Source: Rotaria socialis (Eukaryota; Rotifera; Eurotatoria; Philodinida; Philodinidae). Taken from it: 64,000 bases of DNA. A program made the translations under genes and the position numbers. Of this stretch, positions 1-9,289 are shown piece by piece. The stretch lies in NCBI GenBank assembly GCA_905331475.1, contig CAJNYU010000165.1, positions 1 to 64,000 of the forward strand, in the 5' to 3' direction. Numbering within the stretch: position 1 is the stretch's first letter; every line of letters starts with the position of its first letter. Under the pieces are notes generated by a model. That model did no database searches and was not told the origin of the DNA. It saw nothing but the letters and a program-made list of their open reading frames with translations.

Positions 1-246
1 GTCTTATCTAGTCAGCTTAATGAGGGGCGTCTTGCATACCCGTCTTGTCTAGTCAGTTTAATGAAGAGTGTCTTGCATACCTGTCTTGTCTAGTCAGCTT
101 AATGAGGAGTGTCTTCCATACCTGTCTTGTCTATTCAGCTTAGCGAGGAGTGTCTTGCATACCTGTCTTGTCCAGTCAGCATAATGAAGAGTGTCTTGTA
201 TACCCGTCTTGTCTAGTCAGCTTAATGAAGAGTGTCTTACAAACAC
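1..246. repeat. 41-bp tandem repeat array, about six copies, cut by the window edge
   Basis: Units begin at 1, 42, 83, 124, 165 and 206, an exact 41-bp spacing. Each unit opens with GTCTTGTCTAGTCAG and contains TTAATGA(A/G)GAGTGTCTT. Copies differ by a few substitutions and there are no length changes. The array starts at base 1, so it probably continues to the left. No long reading frame runs through it. It looks like a minisatellite. Confidence 0.93.
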
Positions 247-1394
247 GTATGTACTAGTCTGAAATGTCCTTGAGCCCAGTCATGTCTTGTCCGTGTTGTC
301 TGCTGATCCAGTCCAGACTAGTAAGAAGATTAAAAAAAGAGGCTACATAGTGGATTTGAACATCCAGCCCGACAGTGTTCGGGATATGATGGATATCCTG
401 ACGGCAGACTAGGACACGGAGATAGGCTGCCGTGAGTATATATGATCTAAACTTATTTATTGACTTCCATCCATGCATAGAAAATCAGAAGCAAACCGAC
501 GTAAACGGTATTGACTAGTCTGAAATGTCTTTAACAGCTATTAGGCTGCTCTGAAGCATCTTCTTGACATCTCATGAGCCATGACTAGTCCTTTTTTAAG
601 AAGTGTTTATTTTACTCAATGCTTATCGAATTGTTTTCTAGCTAGAAGGACAATTAGAGCGTCTGCTGTAATCAATAGTGCATTCGAAAAGATTTAATAT
701 ATTGCGTGCATTCCTGTCTTGATATATTTTATTTTATTTTGCATTAGCTTATGCTAAAAGTTTAAGAGTGGATCAAAACATAAAATGGCAGGGGTTAGTA
801 CTAACAACAAAATTCATCTCGCATCTAGGAGTGCTAATTTATATATTTTTTTGAATTGTGATAGGTCGTAATTAAAAAAAATTGAGAAGCACCTAAATCG
901 TTTCATATCAAAATATAATGTTTGCTTATGTTAAATATTAATTGTAATAATTCTAAATTAAGCTAAGATAATTTATTTATTAGATGAATGTACGAAGATT
1001 TGAGTATGAAATTAAATTAAAATAGTATGAAAAAATCTAGTTTCTTTCCGGCGTAAATAAATTTAATTTTTATACTCAAATTAATGTTTTTAAAGCCCAA
1101 CTAATTAATCGCACTTGCTTATGAATCAAAATATATTTGTTGAAAAAATGATGAAATCTTCTTAATTTATTTTTATTTAATGCTATCTAAAGTAATTTCG
1201 TTTCGGTAAAAGATAATTTTTATTGATACATGAAATTAAAAATTTGGAGTAAAAATTGTATTAAATAGCATCTTAGAATGATCGTGAGTGTGCAGAATAT
1301 GACTTCCCGATCATATGGCTCAAAGGTCTCTGGCGATGGGTAAGTGTCACATTATATACATGTCCGAATCTAATCTTCATCCTTACATATTTCC
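247..1394. other. Non-coding AT-rich stretch
   Basis: No reading frame with protein-like composition is visible on either strand. The left part (to about 600) still carries short pieces resembling the adjacent 41-bp array and several ACTAGTC words. The rest is AT-rich sequence with short homopolymer runs. Confidence 0.6.
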
Positions 1395-1440
1395 ATTCAG
1401 ACTAGTCCAGACTCGTCCACTATATAAGGCTACAGCTGGT
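1395..1440 (+). repeat. 46-nt repeat, copy A; its exact reverse complement is at 2937-2982
   Basis: This 46-base block (starts ATTCAGACTAGTCCAG, ends CTACAGCTGGT) is present base for base in reverse complement at 2937-2982. It contains a TATATAAG word. The surrounding 1.39-1.68 kb is rich in GACTAGTC palindromes, and TACTCTGATT/AATCAGAGTA forms a small hairpin at about 1518-1560. It looks like part of a dispersed repeat family. Confidence 0.85.
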
Positions 1441-2420
1441 TGTATACTCGTCCCAGACGCTCTTAATTTTTCATTCATATACCATTTTCGGACGAGCAAC
1501 AGAGACACTCGCCACGACTACTCTGATTAGATTTTATGACTAGTCGTCAATCAGAGTACTAGGACGCGTATGCATGACGGTCAAAACCTCGGACTAGTCC
1601 CAGACGAGGACTTTTTGAGACAAAGACTAGTCGAGACGGGGCGACACAACTAGAAAAAAGACTAGTCATTTAACCAGTCTTTTGCTCACTTGGGTGTCTT
1701 CTCGGTGGTGACTCCATTAGTAATAATCTATGTTTGGATTGGTTATAGTATTTCGACAATTTCATGTTTCAGACACTTTTCTGAGGAAAAACTAACAGTG
1801 CAGTTTGATAGAGAAATATTTTCTCGGTCGGCCAGTACCAATTTTATATTCGGCCTCTTAACTTTGTTTTAAGGGTGCATTTGATATTGATTGACTTAAC
1901 TCGCTATGATTTATCTGCTCTCTTCGCGCACTAGATAAACATTTAGATTAATAAAATTTCTTGTTTTTTCGTTCAGATATGTTGATATGAATTTTTTTAT
2001 TCGAAAGAAGCATAGCTTTTGTTTGATTTTATTCATGAACAGAAGGTAACATTCAAACTTAGAAAGCGTTTTCTCCTCGAAATCTGAATTTAAAACATTT
2101 CTTAATTAAAAACAGTTAATTTTTCTCAAGATATGCGAGTAAAACTTTCTCTTCCAGAGAAAATTGGTGGTTCTCTTTGAAACCTATGGAGAACGTTTTC
2201 TCTTGTGTATAGTTTTCTTCTATTTACCCTATAGCAATAGAAAACACCGATAAAGTTATTAAACAGCAGTTAACAAGATTTTTTAGGGACTTAGACAACG
2301 TAAAATAAAAATTAGAAGAAATAAATTTTCTCTTTTCCTCCTCATATAATCGTCAAAAACAAAAAAATCTTACAGACTTATTTCATTATTAAATGAGCAC
2401 GTTGAAAACGAGAATAATCA

Positions 2421-2640
2421 AGTTGGCCATGTCCAGAAGATGAATAATTATTTTGAGCAGGTGGAGTAGTTAATAGACTATCTTAACCATATTGAGAACA
2501 TAACTAATTATTTGGAACAGACGGATTAATTGATAGACCAGTTTAACCAAATTGAGATGAAGATAAATAATTATGTGGACCAAGTGAAGTAGCTAATAGA
2601 CTAGCTTGGCCATGTCGAGATGAATAATCACGTTGATCAT
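2421..2640. repeat. Degenerate 60-bp tandem repeat, about 3.5 copies
   Basis: Related units start near 2421, 2481, 2541 and 2604 (spacing 60, 60, 63). Each has a (GG/AA)CCAT or AACCAA word, then an AT-rich core with AATTATTT or AATTATGT, then TAATAGAC or TGATAGAC. The spacing is always a multiple of three. In one plus-strand frame each unit reads as about 20 codons that would give a coiled-coil-like peptide, with a stop codon at the same place in the first three units. It is most likely a non-coding minisatellite or a decayed coding repeat. Confidence 0.75.
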
Positions 2641-2936
2641 TATCATACTAGAAATATAAACAATACATGTTTCCAACGAAATAAAACTTTAAAGTTCTGA
2701 AAGAATTTGTTCTCAATAAAATAATTTTATCGATATTACTTTATCGGAATGAGGAACCAGTGGTGTATGTGCGCTAGTCAAACGTTCACTGGATGACGCA
2801 AATGAATTACAAAGTAATTCAGAAGAAATGAATGACAATATAATTCAGAGCTAAAACTAAATTCCTACAGATATCTACCAGGGTCTACAGCTATTTACCA
2901 GGGTCTACAGCTATTTACCAGGGTCTACATGTATCT

Positions 2937-2982
2937 ACCAGCTGTAGCCTTATATAGTGGACGAGTCTGGACTAGTCTGAAT
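2937..2982 (-). repeat. 46-nt repeat, copy B (inverted relative to 1395-1440)
   Basis: Exact reverse complement of 1395-1440 over 46 bases. The match stops at the single ambiguous base N at 2983, which sits directly before the (ATCT)n run, so the true boundary is unknown. Confidence 0.85.
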
Positions 2983-2983
2983 N

Positions 2984-2988
2984 GTACG

Positions 2989-3051
<63 letters not shown>
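2984..3051 (+). repeat. (ATCT)n microsatellite preceded by an ambiguous base
   Basis: About 15 uninterrupted tetranucleotide units follow GTACGT. Base 2983 is N, the only ambiguous base in the window, which suggests polymorphism or assembly uncertainty at the start of the run. Confidence 0.95.
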
Positions 3052-3385
3052 ATGTGGATAGGTGACAGTTTTTTTTGGAAAATCCCAATGATACTATCAC
3101 TAAGATTTGTCATGCACTCGTCTACTAATATCATGAGGATTGGGTGCTAGGCATGAAGACACTCTCATTCACAACCACACCTACACCCTCGTAGACACTA
3201 GTAGACCTTCTAGACCCTGGTAGATACATGTAGACCCTGGTAAATATAGTTAGAATAGGTGAAGGTTTGATTGAATTTTGAATTACTTTATAATTCATTT
3301 ACGTCATGCACTCCAAACGTTGTTCATGTTGGGATTTACGATACATTTTTCGTTCTTAAATTAATTGTTGAAACTCTTTTACATG

Positions 3386-3683
3386 CCCAGGTCGAACAGT
3401 CCGGCCTGGAAACGGCCGGTCCTGGGTAGTTCCGTTGACTTTGCGGAAGCAGTATTCTGGTTGGAAAATTTTCTTTTTTTTTCCGGTGATTTCCGATCAA
3501 TCCCTGCCGAAAAGCACCGGAACTCGGCAGGAATCCGGCGGAAAATTCCGGCCGTATTTTTGACCGGAATACTGCTTCCATGTTCCAGCGATTTTCCTTG
3601 TTTTTTCTGCAGGATATGGTGACTTTCCCACATATATCCTGGAGTATCCTACGGAATTCAGTGACCGGAATTTTCGACCTGGG
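3386..3683. mobile_element. Foldback element 1 (CCCAGGTCGAA ends)
   Basis: The left end CCCAGGTCGAA (3386-3396) is inverted at TTCGACCTGGG (3673-3683). Further in, CGGAAGCAGTATTCTGG near 3441 faces its near-inverse CCGGAATACTGCTTCC near 3564-3580. The element is GC-richer than its surroundings and full of CCGG words. Short reading frames on both strands here are by-products of the inverted repeats. It is about 300 bp with no transposase. The flanks TACAT and GACAT could be an imperfect target duplication. Confidence 0.78.
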
Positions 3684-4218
3684 CGACATCGCTTCTTCGC
3701 AAAAATCACATTTGTAGCTGCCATTATCTATAGAATATATCAAGATATCAAATTAAGTTAATGCAAAAGGAGAAAAACATGATCTAGATATCGGTACTAT
3801 TATTTATGATATTTTTTTATTCCTAGTGGAATACATACCGTCTTGATCTGGTTTATGATTCTGGAAAATATTGTATATAGACTTTGTCACAGTTGACATC
3901 TGAAAACCGAAACAAAATGATTATTCAGAAGTGTACGAACCGGTTTCGATAACACTATCATTAAAGGAAGGATCTGCACTTATATGATAGTTAAACCAGG
4001 AATACGTTTTATTTACACATTGAATTCAGAAAAAGCACAATATCTTCAAGAATTTATGTTGTACGACCCAAACATATCACATTAAATGGTATACTAAAAT
4101 CAAGCGTAGGAAAATTCACATTTAATGATTCTGATGAAAGACTAAAACAAACATGACAAACAATTTTTATCGATGTAATATCATTGATCTTACTTTTGAT
4201 TTAAAGACAATGAATTAA

Positions 4219-4528
4219 CCCCGGTCGAAGAAAACGATCAGTAAGCGATCCTATACGATACAAATACGGCCCGTTTTACGTGCCGTATTTTCCCCGTATA
4301 ACAGGGGCAGTAATACAGCCGTATGTTCTATAGAATACGATAATATTACGTCAGCTTTACGAGGTTTTACGGCTGATATACGGTGTCCGTGTATGGTCGT
4401 AATACTGCCCCTGTTAAAACGCCTTAATTCGGCTTAAAACGGCCGTTTTATGACGGATTACGATGCAAAAACGGCTGTTTACGGTAATGTTACGCCGGTT
4501 TGCGGTGGTCCGTTTTGATTCACCTGGG
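4219..4528. mobile_element. Foldback element 2 (CCCCGGTCGAA / CACCTGGG ends)
   Basis: The ends CCCCGGTCGAAGAAAACG and the inverse of CGTTTTGATTCACCTGGG are similar, and both resemble the ends of the element at 3386-3683. In the interior, AACAGGGGCAGTAATAC (about 4300) faces GTAATACTGCCCCTGTT (about 4408). The remainder is rich in TACGG/CCGTA words and reads as a degenerate hairpin. No clear target duplication and no coding capacity are seen. Confidence 0.72.
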
Positions 4529-5159
4529 AAGTGATTGAAGAATATAATTTAATTTTAAGTTTGAAGGACGAAATGTCGAAGTAACCAGCAGTGTCCAAGA
4601 ACTGAGAAATAGGAATTCCTAATCTGCCGAGGAATTATTAGTGCCACTGTGATAATTCCTAGAGGAAATGGGAATCAACTATTGGTTCTCTCACAGTTCC
4701 ATCATTCACGAAAGTCGCAATATTCTATTTTGTTTTGATAATTTGTGCACGAAACTATTGATTTTCACGATTTTGCAGGTGAAACTGAGTGTAAGAACAA
4801 AAATTATCGTGAATATTCCATATTTTTACCTTTAGTATCCAAGGAACTGTACGGGAACTGAGGAGGAATTCCTGATTCTCAGTCCCGGGACACCCCTCAA
4901 AGCTTGTGTTAATGAAACATGAAATTCATTAACACCATTTGGCTGAATAACTTAGCGATTGTTCTTGAAAATTAATGATAAGGATCAACCTCATGAATGA
5001 AAAAAATCAAATAAACATACATTTTCTTCACAAAAAAATTACTGAGACTCGATTTGAAAAGATCAAATTAAATAACCATATAAACAAGAGATAAAAATAT
5101 ATAAGAGCAGTTGATAAGGAATGAACAAATGATTCTCTTTATCAGGGACTCCGATTAGA

Positions 5160-5187
5160 GGGGGGCTGTGGGGGATCAGCCCCCCAC
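5160..5187. repeat. Short G/C hairpin
   Basis: GGGGGGCTG and CAGCCCCCC form an inverted repeat around GGGGGAT in otherwise AT-rich sequence. No function can be assigned. Confidence 0.5.
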
Positions 5188-5389
5188 AAAATTTAAGAAA
5201 TAAAGCTGTTTCTGCGAAAATTTTTCCGAGATTTTGGGTTATTCGAAAACTCTTGGTTGCAGTACGTCTGTGTACCGCCAATTAAGATGTTTTTTTTTCT
5301 AGTAAAAATGTTGTTTTATGCATCCTTTTGTTAAATGAACATTCTCGTTCTGCAGTTATTTGTTTCTATTGGTGACTCCGCTGTTCATT

Positions 5390-5600
5390 TTCTATTCGTG
5401 CCAGAAAATCTTTAATTTCTACCTTTTACTTCTGTCGAAAAATCTAGCCATTCTATTTATTTCTGTCAGAAAGTTCACTTGTTCTATTTGCTATTTCTGC
5501 CAGAAAGTTCACCCCACTCTATTTGTTATTTTATTTCTGGCCGAAAGTCTATTCAGTCTATTTGTAATTTCTGGCAGAAATTTCACTTCACTCTATTTCT
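5390..5600. repeat. Imperfect tandem repeat, CTATTTCTGCCAGAAAGTTCAC-like units
   Basis: Several diverged copies of a unit of roughly 40-45 bases follow one another. Each contains TCTATTTGTTATTT or similar, followed by CTG(C/G)CAGAAA(G/T)TTCAC. The open plus-strand frames here have the repetitive, hydrophobic composition expected of a translated repeat and are not called as genes. Confidence 0.6.
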
Positions 5601-7447
5601 TCAAGATTTCATAAAAAATCCAGGGCGTGCAAAATCGCGAAATATAACATCATTTTTTGAATCTGATCAATTGAAACAGAAAGATGATGAGTTTTGAAAA
5701 GCTTTTTGAAATATTTCTTTTTATAAATATGTTGTTTTTACTTATTTTTAATAAAAATGAACTTGGATCATCTATGCTAGATGATGATATTATAAATCAA
5801 TGATGTTCTTTTTGACATATAATGGCTACCAGAAAAAATACTTTCTGCCAAAATTTAGCCTCCCTCACTTCGAAAAGTAATCGGGAACCATGCTCTTTAT
5901 ACATGATCTTAATCTTCATATGATCGCTACTTCATACAGTAGGTATGAACCAATCAAAATGTATATTGGTTTTTTATTATAATTTAACTATTTTCTATTC
6001 TCTTTCTTTTATTGGTAAACCATGTAAACAAATTACAGAGAAATAAACTTTCAATCGCTTACTTTTTCAACATGACATGTTGTTTCATCGTATTGTTCAT
6101 TAGCTTTATCTTGAAAAAAAAATATTCAGAATCATTTCACATCAGAACAGGGAACCATCAATAATAATCATTGTCGAAATGGTTCGGAAATATCAATTAG
6201 ATGTTTCTCTTTCGCCCACTCAGTCACGCATACTTACAGCAACGCTCACAATTATCAGACAAATTAATACAATACATACAGCTCATACCCTCCCAGTTGT
6301 GTAGTGAAAAGTAGGTGGTGTTCACTTGGTGGCCACGCATCATCCTCGTTGCTAAATGGACTCGGATTTGAACAAAGGAATGCCCGAAAGAATTTAGATG
6401 TTTTAGTCCAATATAGATTTCCCCTTAATTAAAGAAAACTTTCGAAAAATATGTGTTTGGCAGAGTCTACACTGCCTACGATTGTTTCTAACTGCTCAGG
6501 AAAGTTGAAAGCTTTTTCATTAAAATCCTTTTCCGCGTCCATTATAGCTATCATCTCCGAACTTGCCGCCAGTTTCAAAACGGATCTTGTTGACAAAAGC
6601 TGTAGAATCCTATTGAATGGTAAAATAAGGTAGATCGTTGAGTATCCCTTTTAGTCTTTGTAATTCTTTAGTTCAGTTCTCTATATCGGTGTCAGCAAAT
6701 GCATAATCATCAGGATATTGACGAACTTCATCATTTAAACTATTCAATTGGATTTTAACTTAAGGAAAGAAATTAACGACATATGATAGGAATCTTTGTC
6801 TAGTTTATTTTGCCAGCTGTTTAATTTTGGCGATCGAGGTCCTTTTCATTCGTCAATATTTGTCACTAATGTGTGTTCGTGAATTCTCTATTTGTGTTTG
6901 AATTTCTCAGTGAAACCGCTTACACTTATCCTTAAGTATCTGAAATTCCTCATATAGAACTGTCACGATGTGATGTATAATTTTTTTTACAATAGATTAA
7001 TTCTGAACATCCCAAACACATTGTTGTTGGTTTTATTTTACAATCGTTGATGCAGCAAGGCTGTTTTATTGCTGTCACCATGTCTTGAGTAGTTGCAAGA
7101 ATGAGTGAATGCTGACAAATGAGACGAACGGAAAGAAATACGACGCATTTTATATTACAAAAGCATGTGACTCAAGTCAAAGAACTATTCGAAAAAATAC
7201 GCAAAGTATGACGAAGATGAGTAAACATGTGCTGGAAAAGAAGCTGCTTAAAGAAAGGAAACTAGCGACTCAATAATGTAAGTGAGATCAAACATCTCTT
7301 ATCATCTCTATACAATGATTCGATTATTAATAGTACACAGAGTACCACTTTTCTCAGAAAGATTTTGCATTTTATTTTCTATTGAACTAAATAAAACCTT
7401 CATTATTCTGAATATGAGAAGATTTTTCTATAAAATACTAGTATGAC
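5601..7447. other. Gene-poor interval
   Basis: AT-rich sequence between repeats. Short frames exist (for example 60 codons at 6451-6633), but none shows splice-site context or a recognisable domain. Nothing else was identified. Confidence 0.5.
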
Positions 7448-7769
7448 CCCATGTCGCACAAACCGATCGAAAAAAGTCGGTTAACCGCGGTCAATTTTTA
7501 TAAAAATCGGTTAATCGCGGTTATTTAAGCCATTTTAGCGACTTTACAGCGTAAAAACCAACGGTTAACCGCGGTTAACCTCCCAGTTAACCGGACAAGT
7601 CATCGGTTATGTCGCTAGCTGTCCGGTTATTTCAACGGTTAACCGCGGTTAACCGTTGGTTTTTACGCTGTAAAGTCGCTAAAATGGCTTAAATAACCGC
7701 GATTAACCGATTTTTATAAAAATTGACCGCGGTTAACCGACTTTTTTCGATCAGTTTGTGCGACATGGG
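7448..7769. mobile_element. Foldback element 3, nearly perfect hairpin with CCGCGG cores
   Basis: The arms of about 140 bases are almost perfect inverted copies. The left arm begins CCCATGTCGCACAAAC and the right arm ends GTTTGTGCGACATGGG. Inside each arm GGTTAACCGCGGTTAACC, itself a palindrome, occurs once or more. The loop is only about 40 bases. Flanks TATGAC (7442-7447) and TATGCC (7770-7775) look like a 6-bp target duplication with one change. The close match of the arms suggests recent insertion or recent arm correction. Confidence 0.9.
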
Positions 7770-8229
7770 TATGCCTTTCTCTCTAATTTCCATCTCTTTT
7801 TATTTATTCGATATTGTACTTGTACAGAATTTATTACTCTATCTGTCGGTATGAAAAGAAAAACTTTGTCGCTAAGTCTAGAACCTAAAAGAAGCCTTGG
7901 AAAAAGCATGCCGAATGGACTTCTAAAGGACTTTTCTTAAGAATTCGCTAATGAACACACTATGGCAAAAGTAAATTAGATCATTGAATACAGTTTCGAA
8001 AGCTCTTTCTAACAGAGTACATTTGAAATCAAGATTGAACTTTCTTTAAAAAAAACATTTTAAATTAAGAAATTTTAGACATGCAATACTATATTCACTC
8101 TCGTGTAACGTAAGTCTACTTTAGACTTTCAAGATTTTTATTTCAGTTTGTAGACTATGAACTGATCTATCGAAAACCTCTAAAGTTAAAGTCATATACA
8201 CGCAGAAAAGTCGAAAAGATGTAAAAACG

Positions 8230-8261
8230 TTCAGGTGGTTCTATAATTTTGGCCAGTACTG
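8230..8261 (-). mobile_element. Solo terminal inverted repeat of a Tc1/mariner-type transposon
   Basis: Read on the minus strand, this is CAGTACTGGCCAAAATTATA followed by GAACCACCTGAACG, with a TA dinucleotide directly outside CAG. Tc1-family elements typically end CAGT..TGGCCAAAA and insert at TA. The inward side is towards lower coordinates. No matching second end and no transposase frame were seen, so it is a truncated copy. Confidence 0.7.
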
Positions 8262-8263
8262 TA

Positions 8264-9289
8264 TAACCAGCACAAAATCTACATCTAATGATTTATAAAG
8301 ATCTGTTAGTCTGAAAAAAGAATTTTGAGTAAATCGGTCATCGAATTTTCACATTATGTCGACAAACCATTTTATTGACTTGAAAAGTCATTGTTCGACT
8401 TTTGCATCAAAATAGGAGCAAAGAAAAATATTTTTTGGTATTTTCTAATCTTCTTTTTTATGTTGATCATTTTCATTTTTACTAGAGCTCAATAAAAAGA
8501 AGACTTATTTTCTGTTTGATATTTTTATAAAACTCCACACTAGGAAAACAAATTATGAGCCTTATCTAGCTTAATGACGCTCCGCCGCCCCTGTTATCAT
8601 CTTAGAATATTTATTTACGGCTAAAACTTGATTTCATTTCAAGCAACAATGAAGTTCATTTACTATGATAAGAAATAAAATTATGTATATTTTCTCTTTA
8701 AAAATAAATCGATTTTATTAATATTCTTTTGTCGATAGAACAACAACTATAGATACAAAAGAAAACATTCTGTTTACTTCCAAGATTTCTTCGAATAGTG
8801 ATTTAACTAAATACTTTCAACTCAATTTCAATAGAAATGATGAATTCTTCATATTTTGTGATTGATTACAAGTTTTGAAGAAATTAGGAATCTATTTCAC
8901 TGGCTACAGACATAAGTTATATTTTTTCAAACATAAAAATTGATAATATTAAATTTGAAACAGTTTAGTTTTTGACAAATACAAGTATCGATTCCAGCAT
9001 GCATATCGATCAATATCTAACTAGAATTGAAATAACTTTCTTCGCGTAATACCGATTCCAGCACAGCTTCTTCTATACACCCCTGGATATGTCTACTAGG
9101 CAGTGAAACAGGGTATACTTTCATAAATTACAACAAAAGATGTTCTTGTTTTGATATTTTTACTTTATATTTCTAGGTTTCTTATGTAATAAAAATTAAA
9201 TCAAATCGAATGAAAAAAAAACAAACATATACATTTTGGGAAAGATTTCATTTATGATTTGAAAGAACGAATAAATTAATAATCGTAAG
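8264..9289. other. Intergenic, nothing recognised
   Basis: AT-rich sequence downstream of the minus-strand BRAP-like gene. It presumably holds the 3' untranslated region of that gene. No exact AATAAA was found close to the stop on the minus strand. Confidence 0.5.

Larger units (their letters stand above)
2781..3321. mobile_element. Foldback (long terminal inverted repeat) element with tetranucleotide core
   Basis: The left end (2781 on) and the reverse complement of the right end (3321 inwards) match over about 40 bases with small changes. Both start AACGTT, then contain a TGACG(C/T)AAATGAATTA block, then AAAGTAATTCA. Further in, tandem CCAGGGTCTACAGC units at about 2875-2940 face inverted copies at about 3190-3245. 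The centre holds the second copy of the 46-nt repeat and a pure (ATCT)n run. No transposase is present, so it would be a non-autonomous element. Confidence 0.75.

Noticed and set aside
1..246. CRISPR-like array
   Set aside because: Units are contiguous 41-bp repeats without unique spacers, in a eukaryotic context.
3336..3743. Overlapping open frames of 75-135 codons on both strands
   Set aside because: They lie in the foldback element at 3386-3683. Open frames on both strands are a by-product of GC-richer inverted repeats, and no domain is visible.
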